A DNA stretch of 64,000 nt from NCBI RefSeq assembly GCF_963082655.1, contig NC_081552.1:196931281-196995280 (forward strand). Direction: 5' to 3'. This DNA comes from Stomoxys calcitrans (taxonomy: Eukaryota; Arthropoda; Insecta; Diptera; Muscidae). Of the stretch, positions 54,101-56,310 are shown piece after piece. The first letter of the stretch is position 1. The number at the start of each line of letters is the position of its first letter. The position numbers were made by a program, and so were the translations under genes. The notes beneath the pieces were generated by a model. It saw only the letters and a list, made by a program, of their open reading frames with translations, was not told where the DNA came from and ran no database searches.

Positions 54101-55880
54101 CCGCCCCCTTACCCCAAAAGTACTACCGAAAAATAAAAGTGGACCAATCGGGACAATATGGGATTGAAATGAAAAGTATTCAAGAGTAGAATACGAATTT
54201 CATAATAAAAGTTGGGTCCAAGTACCTGGGGAGCCACCCAGCACCAAAACCCCTTAAAATAGGTTTATTTGTCGATCATGACAATATGGGACTCAAATGA
54301 AAGGTATTCGAGAGAAGATTACGAATATGGTCAGGAAGCAGGAATAGCCTTTATAATTTATAGATAACGGAAGGGGCGGACCCTCCACCGTTACCTTAAA
54401 ACCACCACCCAAATTCAAAAGTTGACCGATAAGGACAATATGGGTATCAAATGAAAAGTATGCGAGAGTAGATAACGGCATACAAATTCATGTCGAAGTA
54501 TAGGGGGACCCCACACCCCACCCCACAAAAACGCCCAAAATTGGCACATTAGACAATCACGGATTTATGGGACTCGGCTTGTTACTTCCGTATAGACTGA
54601 AAAGCGGTAGAACCGATTTTCTAGAAATTTTCGCAAATTGTGTAGGTTGGTCTGAAAGGAAATATAGACTAAATAATTTTTCGATATCGGAAGGGGGACG
54701 GACCCTCCCCCTGATGCCAAAAACACAACCCAAAATCAAAAGTGAACCGATCGGGACAATATAGGTATCAAATGAAAGGTATTGGAGAGTAGAATACGAA
54801 TATGGTATTAAAATTTGAGTCTAAGTACCCATCGGGCCACCTCAACGCCAAAACTCCCCCAAACAGACATATTGGACGTTCATTTCAATATGGGGCTCAA
54901 GTGAAAGGTATTCGGGAGTAGATTTCGAATCTGGCATGCAAAATCAGATCAAAGTATGGGGGGTCACGCCACCCCACAAAAACGCCATTAGACCCTTATG
55001 ACTGTGTGATACTTGGCTGAGCCGATTTTTTTAAAATCTTCATAGATTTTGTACGTTTGTCTGGAAGGAAACAGAGGCTATATAATTTTTAGTTATGGGG
55101 TAGAGGCGGACCCTCCCCCTTATCCCAAAAACGCCACCCATATCCGAAAGTGGTCCGATGGGCACAACAAGGGTATCAAATGAAAGGTATTGGAGACCAG
55201 AATACGAAAATGGTATTAAAATTTGGATGGAAGTACCCAGCGCCCCCCAGATTTGGAGATAGTTCCCATATGTATGTATCATCCGAATTTCACTTCAAGA
55301 TCGTATGACTGTGTAGGTGTATGGAATATGGTCAATGGCGGCTTAGATTTAAATAAAGATCCCATATACGTATGTAAAACGTTTACCAAAGGATTTTTAA
55401 ATTTGGCAAATTATCAAGCTGGTGTTAATCTAATCTGCTGAAAATCTTATCATTTGATGAGTCATTTCATTGGTATTACATTATTCTTTCAAGAAAATAT
55501 ATGCCTGTTGCAGGGTATCATTTGCAGAAACCAACCTACAAATAAATTGAGAAAATTCCATGCAGTTGTATTCTTTTTTTTGTGCTGTTTGTTTCCGTTG
55601 ATAATTTTTTTGTGTTTTCCCTTTTCTCATTGCAGTTGGCTGTGCCGTGGCAATTCCAGATTTATCACTTTTCCTTTCGCTGGTCGGCTCGTTCTGTTTG
55701 TCGATATTGGGTTTAATATTCCCAGCCTTGCTGCAAATTTGCGTGCAATACCGCACCGGCTATGGACCATGGAAGATAACATTAATGAAAAATTTATTTT
55801 TGGTGGCATTTGGTGTGCTGGGCGGTGTGGTGGGAACGTATGTTAGCATTACGGAAATTGTTGACGCATATAAAAAATAA
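3140..55880 (+). CDS. SLC36/PAT-type amino acid transporter, nine coding exons (whole gene)
   Basis: Joining 3140-3144, 24059-24193, 24263-24413, 24487-24608, 32971-33197, 33285-33415, 42967-43145, 48640-48815 and 55636-55880 gives 1371 nt: 456 codons plus TAA. Every junction keeps the frame and has GT..AG sites. The product begins with a hydrophilic N-terminus of about 50 residues. The motif GTGVLAMPSAF follows in the first membrane helix, then about ten more hydrophobic segments and a very short C-terminal tail ending DAYKK. This fits the SLC36 (PAT, Drosophila pathetic-like) branch of the amino acid/auxin permease family. Those proteins move small amino acids, often with protons, across plasma or lysosomal membranes. 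Length is normal for fly members, usually about 450-480 residues. No frameshift or stop was seen. The family call is strong. Substrate and exact Drosophila orthologue cannot be set by eye, so no symbol is given. Confidence 0.93.
3250..3830 (-). pseudogene. RTE-like non-LTR retrotransposon, reverse transcriptase fragment
   Basis: The minus strand reads RLKNHKTAGADGLPAELFK, then after a frame change IPDDWNLSILCPIHKKGD near 3300-3370. This is the N-terminal reverse transcriptase region of an RTE-like LINE, between fingers domains 0 and 2. The catalytic YxDD part is absent and both ends are truncated. It abuts another LINE fragment at about 3830 through a short GATCCTGATCCTG-type simple repeat. 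Clade assignment is from memory of the family pattern and uncertain. Confidence 0.6.
3831..4515 (-). pseudogene. LINE B fragment: RNase H domain
   Basis: The minus strand encodes an RNase H-like segment: YTDG.K (near 4390, with stops), then MYQAEILAIMKVVEWLRY, VFSDNQSAIKSL, and FWVPGHRDIPGNCKADELAK. The YTDG, E, D and H..GN..AD residues are the expected RNase H positions. Downstream is a C-terminal segment ending near 3835. Related copies lie at 28407-30242 and 51753-54035. The arrangement suggests an I/LOA-type LINE with C-terminal RNase H. This copy is broken and rearranged. Confidence 0.7.
4516..5050. other. Unassigned insert between LINE B fragments
   Basis: This GC-richer stretch is absent from the collinear LINE B copy near 52.7 kb. 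It contains modest open frames on both strands (to 114 residues), none with a recognised motif. It may be a piece of another retroelement's 5' region. Confidence 0.3.
5051..5520 (-). pseudogene. LINE B fragment, rearranged duplicate of RNase H entry and thumb region
   Basis: 5090-5260 repeats the sequence class of 4310-4480 (the pre-RNase H region). 5280-5520 matches the reverse transcriptase thumb region found at 52800-53050, including the reverse complement of VVWWTAL-type coding near 5450. Many stops and indels are present. Confidence 0.6.
5521..6607 (-). mobile_element. DINE-1/Helentron-like repeat, minus orientation, 3' truncated
   Basis: Several units of about 150 bp carry CCTCTAGAGGGCGC and CATATAAACCCAACT. 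The right end is the conserved 5' terminal block read in reverse: GGAGGGTATATAAC, CGGCCGAACTTAGC and TTTTACTTGTT at 6570-6617. Confidence 0.7.
6620..9533 (-). mobile_element. DINE-like element with long 153-bp minisatellite, minus orientation
   Basis: It starts with the 3' terminal block in reverse (ATATTCGTC, AGTCGAACTAGCCATGTCC, GTCCGTCTGTCG, 6630-6700). About fifteen units follow with ACCGATCTCCCGATTTGACTT and TTGAGCGCCTGGAAGCC. From 7936 to 9054 the units are close to 153 bp and lack stops in one minus frame, giving open stretches of 197 and 170 codons. These are not genes. Confidence 0.75.
7128..7454 (+). mobile_element. tRNA-derived SINE (family I), copy 1
   Basis: The pol III A box TAGCGCAGAGG (7139-7149) and B box GGTTCGAATCC (7182-7192) lie in a tRNA-like head starting GGAGGTCACCG. 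A unique body follows with GCGGCACGCCGTTCGGACTC-like sequence, ending in AAATTTGC repeats. Target duplications GCCAAGTACCGTCT (7114-7127) and GCCATGTACCGTCT (7455-7468) flank it, inside a DINE-like unit. Confidence 0.92.
9534..9625 (+). repeat. DINE-like 3' terminal block remnant
   Basis: ACGAAATAAGTATACCCCGCTCCTATAGTGGATGGTATAA is a degenerate copy of the element 3' end in plus orientation, opposite to the preceding array. Confidence 0.5.
9676..9893 (+). repeat. Direct duplication of about 100 bp
   Basis: GCGTTTCGTAATTTGG, then TCATATTAGGTGTGAAGGCT, then ACAGAATTTATTGCGAATCG occur in the same order at 9676-9773 and 9784-9893. The second copy has an extra insert near 9841-9868. Nothing else in the window resembles it. 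Confidence 0.75.
9900..10600. other. Intron 1, low-repeat stretch
   Basis: No repeats seen elsewhere in the window. One minus-strand open frame of 99 codons (10159-10458) has no recognised motif and no promoter or splice support. It is best treated as chance. Confidence 0.5.
10604..12195. mobile_element. DINE-like composite with head-to-head 3' blocks
   Basis: 10612-10670 is a degenerate 5' end in plus orientation (GCTAAGTTCGGCCGG..GAATCTTGGATACC). 10762-10985 is a 3' block plus units in minus orientation. From about 10990 the units switch to plus (AAATTTCAGCCAAATCG, GGGAGCTATATCAGGTTATA) and end in a plus 3' block at 12075-12193 (GAATGACTAAATTAGCATACC, GGTGGTGGGTATAAAA). Confidence 0.7.
12196..12324 (+). 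pseudogene. Tc1/mariner transposase remnant, copy near 12.2 kb
   Basis: It encodes a fragment like VWCGLWAGGIIGLYFFKDD. It ends in a terminal inverted repeat CTATAGCTCTTAAAAAATCACCCTT followed by TA, the same end as the relic at 16167-17292. Its left part is deleted. Confidence 0.7.
12325..12420 (+). repeat. DINE-like 3' block remnant
   Basis: GGGGTCGCCGATCAGCATTTCGAGTTGTTACAAACG and GGTGGTGGGTATATATATGG repeat the 3' end seen at 12110-12193. The mariner relic separates two 3' blocks. Confidence 0.6.
12443..12756 (+). mobile_element. tRNA-derived SINE (family I), copy 2
   Basis: Starts GGAGGCCACTAGCTCAGAGG (A box, TAGCTCAGAGG) with B box GGTTCGAATCC near 12495 and the same body as copy 1. 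A mariner MITE is inserted just after its 3' end. Confidence 0.88.
12759..12997 (+). mobile_element. Mariner-type MITE, copy 2
   Basis: Starts TAGGGTTACCCAAAAAGTAA and ends TTACTTTTTGGGCAACCCAA, flanked by TA. At 239 bp it is longer than copy 1 because it keeps an internal segment (ATTACAGAGTCACAAGCTG) also present in copy 3. Confidence 0.85.
13166..15420 (-). mobile_element. DINE-like element, subfamily with 306-bp dimer repeats, minus orientation
   Basis: Starts with a reversed 3' block (TTTTTATACCCACCACCGATGG, 13166-13187). Units of about 150 bp follow, with CGCATTTATTGTCCGATTTTG, GTCGACATCCTTCTTCAATT and CATATAGACCGATCT. TTTGTATATAGCTGCC recurs at 14301, 14607 and 14914, a dimer period of 306-307 bp with almost identical dimers. 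Confidence 0.8.
15425..15600 (+). mobile_element. Possible degenerate tRNA-derived SINE (family II-like)
   Basis: TGGTAGCTGAGTTGGGAACG resembles a tRNA A box and GTGGCTTCGATTTC a B box, with a spacing like that of the SINE at 35995-36154. The tail is not recognisable. Confidence 0.4.
15601..16166. other. Intron 1, low-repeat AT-rich stretch
   Basis: No repeated blocks, tRNA boxes or convincing open frames were seen. Confidence 0.5.
16167..17292 (-). pseudogene. Tc1/mariner-superfamily transposase relic
   Basis: Flanked by TA with degenerate terminal repeats (AAGGTTGATTTTTTTTGAGC at left, TAGCTAGAAAAAACCCTT at right). On the minus strand the coding starts near 17180, MNRLTNEQSLQIIEFYYQNA, and jumps straight to FSDEASFWLNGYVNKQNCRF, so the first catalytic region is deleted. 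A segment encoding VWCGL.AGGTIGPYFFKDD is present twice (about 16640-16800 and 16815-16990). The far end covers the C-terminal region near 16320-16500. Inactive. Confidence 0.85.
17293..18384 (+). mobile_element. DINE-like array, plus orientation, left part
   Basis: Units carry AAATTTCAGCGAAATTGG, GGGCCCAAGGA and GGCAGCTATATCC. A SINE interrupts the array at 17830. It breaks at a LINE at about 18385 and resumes at 20036. Confidence 0.75.
17830..18128 (-). mobile_element. tRNA-derived SINE (family I), copy 3
   Basis: Minus orientation: A box and B box (GGATTCGAACCCAGG read in reverse near 18065-18080). Target duplications are CCTAACACAGCTT (17817-17829) and CCTAACATAGCTT (18129-18141), both matching one DINE-like unit. 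Confidence 0.92.
18385..20035 (-). pseudogene. LINE A fragment: reverse transcriptase region, internally deleted
   Basis: On the minus strand the order is a pre-RT linker (KAEVYWDAYYIRLKEYNEIT), RT fingers (SFKPFKSSEPDGIFSALIQ), KVVFIPKPGKASYATPKA, the palm segment with D at 'VCIDIEGDFNN', and the thumb (VIRPILTYASVVWWTAMERK). The segment that should hold YADD is missing, from 'QGTPLL' directly to 'DPNPLCRR', and frames shift. The missing RNase H and 3' end show truncation. It lies inside a DINE-like array. Confidence 0.85.
20036..21310 (+). mobile_element. DINE-like array, plus orientation, right part with 3' block
   Basis: Units carry CGGCGAAATCGGACAATAAATG, GGCAGCTATATCCAAATCTG and a period near 150-300 bp. 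The 3' block at 21190-21300 has ACAGACAGACGGACGGACATG, TGATCAAGAATATATATACTC and ATTTCGATGTGTTGCAAACGG. Confidence 0.75.
21842..22448 (+). mobile_element. Fold-back Tc1/mariner MITE, copy 1
   Basis: Starts AAGGGTGATTTTTTTGAGG and ends in its reverse complement, flanked by TA (21840-21841, 22449-22450). Long inverted arms of about 200 bp enclose a central piece encoding FSDEAHFWLNGYVNKQNCRI...PYFFKDAVGRN of a transposase. The arms themselves contain the transposase start MNRLTNEQRLQIIEF. Removing it restores a normal DINE unit (CTAAG-TA-TGTCTAAATCGG). Confidence 0.93.
23272..23445. repeat. Near-perfect 174-bp palindrome
   Basis: Two 87-bp arms meet with no spacer at 23358/23359 (AATTTCAG|CTGAAATT). 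They match at 86 of 87 positions, the one mismatch being C versus T 66 bases from the centre. Each arm is a DINE-like unit with one CCGCTAGAGGGCGC motif. Confidence 0.95.
23446..24058. other. Intron 1, 3' part, low-repeat
   Basis: This non-repetitive sequence ends in a long T-rich polypyrimidine tract (24000-24056) feeding the exon 2 acceptor. No gene or RNA was recognised. Confidence 0.6.
24059..24193 (+). CDS. PAT transporter coding exon 2 (cytosolic N-terminus)
   Basis: The exon follows a long T-rich tract ending in TTTAG and ends at TAC|GTAAGT, phase 2. It encodes about 45 hydrophilic residues rich in S, D and K. They end in YDPHDHRNVKNPT, which resembles the YDP..HR...HPT segment preceding helix 1 in fly SLC36 proteins. 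Confidence 0.88.
24263..24413 (+). CDS. PAT transporter coding exon 3 (helices 1-2)
   Basis: The exon is bounded by TTTTGCAG and TTG|GTAAGG. It encodes TNWQTFTHFLKASIGTG then VLAMPSAFANAG. This is the broken first helix with the GTG-L-MP motif characteristic of the amino acid/auxin permease superfamily. A second hydrophobic stretch ends HCLHIL. The upstream intron is only 69 bp. Confidence 0.95.
24487..24608 (+). CDS. PAT transporter coding exon 4 (loop 2-3)
   Basis: The exon starts after TTTCAG and ends GCCAC|GTAAGA, phase 2. It encodes IGSMYELCKRKRVPYLTFSE, then an amphipathic stretch and FFKCIVPIAT. The basic cluster CKRKR and the (L/M)TF.E motif match the cytosolic loop between helices 2 and 3 in SLC36 proteins. 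The 8.4 kb intron 4 follows and opens almost directly into a DINE-like repeat. Confidence 0.94.
24629..25768 (+). mobile_element. DINE-like element, both ends present, plus orientation
   Basis: 5' block: AACAAGTAACATGTAAGAGC and GCTAAGTTCGG, with CCCACCACCAAGG (24629-24690). About five units follow with ATTGCGCCCTCTAGAGGCTC. 3' block: GACAGAGGGACGGACATGGC, ATGGGGTCTTAGACGAATA and CATACCCCCACTCCTATGG, ending GGGTATACAAA. It begins about 20 bp after the exon 4 donor. Confidence 0.85.
26024..26741 (-). mobile_element. DINE-like element, short, both ends, minus orientation
   Basis: The left end is the reversed 3' block (TTTACACCCACCACTATAGG, then GATCTAGCCATGTCTGTCC). The right end is the reversed 5' block (TGGTGGTGGGTTCCC, CCGACCGAACTTAG, CTTTTACTTGTTT). 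Only about three internal units. Confidence 0.85.
26742..26880. other. Unassigned fragment with T-run
   Basis: A T(12) run followed by GCGGGTCAGGATGGGAAAAT and GC-rich sequence. On the minus strand the run would be a poly(A) tail, so a short minus-strand retroelement is possible. No domain is seen. Confidence 0.3.
26881..27460 (+). repeat. DINE-like internal units, subfamily C
   Basis: Units carry CAAATTTCATCGAAATC, CTCAATAC.CTATATCGG and CATATGACAGCTATAT. No terminal blocks are seen. Confidence 0.65.
27530..27650. repeat. Cluster of GGGTAAATACCC / GGTATTTACCC motifs
   Basis: GGGTATATATGGGTAAATCC, GGGTAAATACCCGGGTATTT and ACCGGGTAAGTACC occur within 120 bp, many self-complementary. Confidence 0.7.
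27660..28406 (-). pseudogene. R1-clade LINE fragment: RT C-terminal part
   Basis: The minus strand reads through TFLTARDTEFAEPKLRR (28370-28310), DMRIDE.LVKAKRLVKYLG (about 28260-28200), then ILLMETCYIILLYGSKI (about 28070) and LTSVQRTAVFRVIS (about 27970). This order, palm tail, LYG.E.W thumb and SVQR..ALR, is typical of R1-clade elements. Frameshifts are frequent. It is the left part of an element split by the insertion at 28407-30242. Confidence 0.75.
28407..30242 (+). pseudogene. LINE B copy inserted in an R1-clade LINE
   Basis: Flanked by 11-bp duplications TATTCCATCAT (28396-28406, 30243-30253). Plus-strand order: RT segment ATKAKDFRPI..SS (frameshifted), then a deletion to ADDVALAVRGKFP. 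The thumb follows (KLNFKSNILERARKATLALY, VVRPIMLYGVVVWWTALQKS). RNase H comes next (MYQAEILAIEEVVEWLRYN, WVPGHRDIPGNCKADELA), then a Cys/His segment CISCRDIEEEETIKHLLCVCP and a 3' tail ending CACTTAAACTTTACC. 5'-truncated and disabled, with a short element inserted at 29466. Confidence 0.88.
29466..29574 (+). mobile_element. Short (GTT)n-headed interspersed element in the LINE B RNase H
   Basis: A TTGTTGTTG...TAGCAGTGTG head is followed by CACCGAGACGGCAGCCCTTG and CGGTACGTGCAACCGGCTGC. Imperfect duplications ATCCCTG (29459-29465) and ATTCCTG (29575-29581) flank it. Comparison with the copy at 3.8-4.3 kb shows it is extra within the RNase H frame. It resembles the GTT-headed short elements common in dipteran genomes. 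Confidence 0.7.
30254..30830 (-). pseudogene. R1-clade LINE fragment: RT palm, right part
   Basis: The minus strand reads QHGFRVGISTNGALRAAAEI, then FLLASRDVKNTFNTLRW, with D of RT motif A (30440-30580). VTSGAAHGSIIGKP (30250-30300) follows, the region preceding YADD. It continues across LINE B into 28396 downward, so 27660-28406 and 30254-30830 are one broken element. Confidence 0.75.
30900..32482 (+). mobile_element. DINE-like array, plus orientation, with 3' block
   Basis: Units carry CTCACTGTCCCAAATTTCG, CGGACAATAAATGCGCC and GGCAGCTATATCCAAATCTG. The 3' block ends CTTCGGTGGTGGGTATAAAA at 32463-32482. Confidence 0.8.
32530..32880 (+). repeat. DINE-like internal units just upstream of exon 5
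   Basis: Two to three units with TATGGCAGCTATATC and GGCGCCCTCTGGAGGCTCAA. They end about 90 bp before the exon 5 acceptor. Confidence 0.7.
32971..33197 (+). CDS. PAT transporter coding exon 5 (helices 3-5)
   Basis: The acceptor is TTTCTTGCAG and the donor CG|GTGAGT, phase 1. It encodes FLAFYHFGICCVYVVFIAES (helix 3), a short loop, then HMCFVLVPLFLIFSIRNLQ (helix 4), and the start of helix 5. The helix 4 pattern with P in the middle and a following RNL is typical of PAT transporters. A short 87-bp intron separates it from exon 6. Confidence 0.95.
33285..33415 (+). CDS. PAT transporter coding exon 6 (helices 5-6)
   Basis: The exon runs from GGCAG|GT to GTG|GTAAGT, phase 0. It encodes GFGVILYYIFDDLPPLSERK then LPIFFGTVLFALEAVGV. 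The 'P.FFGT..FA.E..GV' string is a hallmark of SLC36 helix 6. The open frame runs on past the donor by chance, but that tail lies in intron 6 and has no transporter similarity. Confidence 0.95.
33416..33757. other. Start of intron 6, low-repeat
   Basis: Contains short GTTGTTGTTGTT runs and open frames that run on from exon 6. No separate gene is seen. Confidence 0.5.
33758..33989 (+). mobile_element. MITE with CAGGGTGGCTGATGAA inverted ends
   Basis: 16-bp perfect terminal inverted repeats, CAGGGTGGCTGATGAA and its complement, flanked by TA (33756-33757, 33990-33991). The interior is a very AT-rich ATTAATTAAATT stretch. It sits 340 bp after exon 6. Confidence 0.88.
34233..35585 (+). mobile_element. 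DINE-like element, 5' block and 183-bp units, plus orientation
   Basis: 5' block: CGAACAAGTAAAAACGCG, GGGCCGGACCGAACTTTGG and TACCCACCACC (34233-34285). Units with GCGGATGTCGAAGG and CATTTCAGCGAAATCGGGT recur at about 34629, 34812, 34997 and 35163 (183, 185 and 166 bp). A MITE splits it at 35588. Confidence 0.8.
35588..35775 (+). mobile_element. Mariner-type MITE, copy 3 (3' truncated)
   Basis: Starts TTGGGTTGCCCAAAAAGTAA after TA and stops at CTGTGAAAAAATTT. The right inverted repeat is lost and DINE-like sequence resumes. Confidence 0.82.
35776..35994 (+). repeat. DINE-like units after the truncated MITE
   Basis: GCAAATATAGCCCTATCTTG, CAAATTTCAGCGAAATCGG and GGGGGCTATATCAAGATAT continue the split element up to the family II SINE. 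Confidence 0.6.
35995..36154 (-). mobile_element. tRNA-derived SINE (family II) with LINE-like 3' tail
   Basis: Read on minus: head GGCGCCCCGGTAGCCGAGTT, A box TAGCCGAGTTGG (36133-36144), B box GGGTTCGATTCCC (36088-36100). The tail TGTGGTATCACATTG..., CTAAGTGAGTCTG and CCTAGCCTAACCTA follows. It matches the 3' end of LINE B at 51754-51825 in order and spacing. Confidence 0.85.
36165..36620 (+). repeat. DINE-like internal units
   Basis: Three units with ATCGGGAGATCGGTTTATATGG and AGTCATAACAGAACACCTCATG. No terminal block. Confidence 0.7.
36621..36965. other. Intron 6, unassigned
   Basis: No repeats shared with the rest of the window, no tRNA boxes and no useful open frame. Confidence 0.45.
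36966..37561 (+). mobile_element. Fold-back Tc1/mariner MITE, copy 2
   Basis: 596 bp, flanked by TA (36964-36965, 37562-37563). Left arm 36966-37168 and right arm are inverted repeats of about 203 bp. The centre encodes SDEAHFWLNGYVNKQNCRIW and CTVWCGLYAGGIIGPYFFK. Same length as copy 3 and almost identical to it. Confidence 0.94.
37690..39826 (+). pseudogene. LINE A copy: RT, thumb and RNase H (5' part)
   Basis: Plus-strand order: RT fingers FMVKEFLRSFKPFKSSGPGG, VVFIPKPGKASYATPKAYRP, palm 'VCFDIEGAFNNVRTDTLI', QGGILSPLIW, then CYADV where the catalytic YADD is expected. The thumb (TYASVVWWTAVEKK) and RNase H (CYTDGSKLEDRVGLGIYI, LQAEIRATTE, IFTDSKIAIRA, VWVPGQNGVMGNERADNLA) follow. Frameshifts near 38030, 38150, 38720 and 39060 break it. 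A fold-back MITE interrupts at 39827. Confidence 0.88.
39827..40422 (+). mobile_element. Fold-back Tc1/mariner MITE, copy 3, inside LINE A
   Basis: 596 bp, flanked by TA (39825-39826, 40423-40424). It splits LINE A between ...GATAGCATG and AAGGCATGAGG. Structure as in copy 2, including the duplicated transposase start in both arms. Confidence 0.95.
40423..40976 (+). pseudogene. LINE A copy: C-terminal repeat and 3' UTR
   Basis: Continues LINE A after the MITE. A segment of about 262 bp (GGCTATTACTGAAAGG.., GTCAGTATAGCTATTGGTAT) seen before the MITE occurs again at 40510-40740. The second copy encodes CRACGEDDETLEYFLCHWPA, a C2HC-like zinc-binding end. The 3' UTR ends ACCCTCTTTTCAACC without the CCTAA tail. 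Confidence 0.82.
40996..42241 (-). mobile_element. DINE-like element, both ends, minus orientation (about 1.25 kb)
   Basis: Left: TTTTATACCCTCCACCATAGG, ATATTCGTCTGAGACCCC, ATAGCCATGTCCGTCCGTCC. Right: GGCGGAGGGTATATAAGATT and CGGCCCGGCCGAAC. About six internal units with AAACCGATCTTGGG and CCTCTAG.GGGC.CAATT. Confidence 0.88.
42242..42570. other. Intron 6, unassigned AT-rich
   Basis: No repeat or gene recognised. A T-rich start may be the decayed end of the preceding element. Confidence 0.45.
42571..42880 (+). mobile_element. tRNA-derived SINE (family I), copy 4
   Basis: Starts GGAGGCCACCGTAGCGCAG with the A box intact. The B box is damaged (GGTTGAATCG, one base lost near 42627). The body matches the other copies. 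It ends GGGCAAAATTTGCC about 85 bp before the exon 7 acceptor. Confidence 0.9.
42967..43145 (+). CDS. PAT transporter coding exon 7 (helix 7)
   Basis: The acceptor is TTTACTTTAG, the donor AAAT|GTAAGT, phase 2. It encodes ILAIEENMATPKSY, continuing the helix 6 'EAVGV..(I/L)EN.M.TP' motif across the junction, then GMTIVLGLYIILGFFGYWRY (helix 7) and an extracellular loop ending in NIPQEE. The GYL.YGD-type motif appears here as GYWRYGDGALGS. Confidence 0.95.
43349..44138 (+). mobile_element. DINE-like element, left part (5' block)
   Basis: 5' block: GCAAGTAAAAGCGTG, TTAAGTTCGGCCAGACCG and TACCCACCACCATGG at 43357-43415. Units carry GGCTTCTAAGGGC, GGGGATCGGTTTATATGGG. Interrupted by LINE A and continued at 46876. 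Confidence 0.82.
44146..46875 (-). pseudogene. LINE A copy, minus orientation, 5'-truncated
   Basis: Flanked by AAGTCGT (44139-44145, 46876-46882). From 3' to 5' along the plus strand: tail GTTAGGTTAGATTAGG, 3' UTR, two C-terminal repeats (about 287 bp apart), RNase H (near 44930-45330), thumb (VVLDRKLNWKCHIQES, VVWWTAMKKK), palm with CYADY in place of YADD, and RT fingers (FKPFKPPGPDGIFPALLQQK) to about 46860. A second copy of the 'DAKTYTL' segment near 46390-46450 marks an internal duplication. Not functional. Confidence 0.88.
46876..48208 (+). mobile_element. DINE-like element, right part with 3' block
   Basis: Units continue from 44138 with GTCGTAACTCAAGTCTTTGG. The 3' block has TTTCGACAGACGGACTCGG, TTATGGGGTCTTAGATGAAT and ATGATGGTGGGTATAAAA. 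A short element is inserted at 47795. A GATTTGGACC triplication sits at 47300-47330. Confidence 0.8.
47795..48013 (-). mobile_element. Short GTT-headed interspersed element
   Basis: An extra block of about 215 bp lies within the conserved AATCCC..CAACG.CCTACATC junction of the DINE 3' region. On minus it starts GTTGTTACCACATTTTCATC and holds GAGCAAGCTCGTTCCGG and GGCACCCAGTATTTGTATAA. It resembles the element class at 29466-29574. Confidence 0.6.
48209..48639. other. End of intron 7, low-repeat
   Basis: No repeat recognised. It ends with the T-rich acceptor tract of exon 8. Confidence 0.5.
48640..48815 (+). CDS. PAT transporter coding exon 8 (helices 8-9)
   Basis: The exon starts after a T(9)AG acceptor and ends AACAT|GTAAGT, phase 1. 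It encodes LAQVTKILFAVTTWISYALQ (helix 8), a loop, and the start of helix 9 (LLIRALIVVLT). The frame is kept at both ends. Confidence 0.94.
48816..49132. other. Start of intron 8, low-repeat
   Basis: AT-rich sequence without recognised features. Confidence 0.5.
49133..50719 (+). mobile_element. DINE-like element, both ends, plus orientation (about 1.59 kb)
   Basis: 5' block: AACAAGTAAAAACGTATTAAG, GCCGAACTTTGGATACCCACC. About nine units with TCAAATCCGGGGATCGG and CATGGATGTTGGAAGTC. 3' block: ATATATACTTTATGGGGCCG, GTGTTACAAACGGAATGACT and GTATGGTGGTGAGTATAAC. The next element starts at once. Confidence 0.88.
50717..50790 (+). mobile_element. DINE-like 5' end abutting the previous 3' end
   Basis: AACAAGTAAAAATGTATCAG and CCGTGCCGAACTTTGGATAC follow directly on GAGTAT, giving a tandem head-to-tail junction. 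The copy is lost after about 70 bp. Confidence 0.8.
50851..51752 (-). mobile_element. DINE-like element, minus orientation, cut by LINE B
   Basis: Starts TTTTTATACCCTCCACCATAGG. Units have TTGAGCCACTAGAGGACGCAATT and GAATGAGGTGTTTTGTTATG. It stops at a TTTTGATAT unit where the LINE B tail begins. Confidence 0.82.
51753..54035 (-). pseudogene. LINE B copy, minus orientation
   Basis: From 3' to 5': tail CGTTAGGTTAGGTTTAAGAGG and TTGTGATACCAC, the Cys/His region near 51960-52040, RNase H (SEILAIKKVVEWL, FSDSQASIKFL, FWVPGHRDIRG), and thumb (MHWVYTAMVRPIMLYGVVVW). Next come a reversed KLNFKSNILKRARKA-type region near 53100, RT N-terminal pieces near 53600-53940 (FGSFKSPGPDAISLVELQA), and a partial tandem repeat of the last piece at 53940-54035. 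The palm between thumb and fingers is largely deleted. Confidence 0.85.
54040..55262 (-). repeat. G-rich interspersed family, minus orientation
   Basis: Repeated blocks include GGGACAATATGGGTATCAAATG, AAAGGTATTCGAGAGTAGA and GGACCCTCCCCCTTA. These are the reverse complement of the family at 58038-59823. No coding capacity is seen. Confidence 0.75.
55263..55635. other. End of intron 8, low-repeat
   Basis: No repeat or gene recognised. T-rich acceptor tract before exon 9. Confidence 0.5.
55636..55880 (+). CDS. PAT transporter terminal coding exon 9 (helices 9-11, stop)
   Basis: The acceptor is CTCATTGCAG. It encodes GCAVAIPDLSLFLSLVGSF (end of helix 9 and start of 10), a conserved FPALLQ segment, a short loop with YGPW, and a last helix ending VDAYKK before TAA. 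The 'A..IP.L..F.SLVG..C.S.L...FP' pattern is the standard SLC36 C-terminal signature. The 80 residues are uninterrupted. Confidence 0.95.
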
Positions 55881-55886
55881 AACCAG

Positions 55887-55892
55887 AATAAA
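55887..55892 (+). terminator. Candidate polyadenylation signal of the PAT gene
   Basis: AATAAA begins six bases after the TAA stop. If used, the 3' UTR would be only about 20-35 nt. No other perfect AATAAA was noted in the next few hundred bases, so it is the best candidate, but cleavage is not shown. Confidence 0.45.
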
Positions 55893-56310
55893 AGCCAACA
55901 AAGCAATTCGAACAAATCTTTTAATTTTTTTCACATTTACAGTTGTTATGGCACATTTACAGTAGTTCTCCGTGGAAGGGAGGGGGCAGGTTGGCTTTGC
56001 TAGTTTCGCTCTCAGCCCTGACCCATATTTAAGCTCACTCATACTTAATATCTCAATTATCTACTCGATTGCCCTTGATACATTGCACATTATACAAGTT
56101 GCAGTTGCAGTGGCAGTGGCAGTAGCAGGGGCCCCACATTCTCTCTTTTGGTTATTGTTCCAGCATTGGTCGACAATATGGCAGTTAAGGATTTTTATTA
56201 ACATTAAGGTCGCTGTCAGTGAATGCGATTGGTGATGGTGTGTGTGTGTGTGTGACACGGTGTAAGGCCATTAGCAGACTAGCATAACTCAGATTAAGTC
56301 GAATGCATTT
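55893..56310. other. 3' flank of the PAT gene
   Basis: Contains a GCAGTGGCAGTGGCAGTAGC stretch (56100-56125) and a (GT)n run near 56239-56254. No gene is recognised. Confidence 0.55.
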
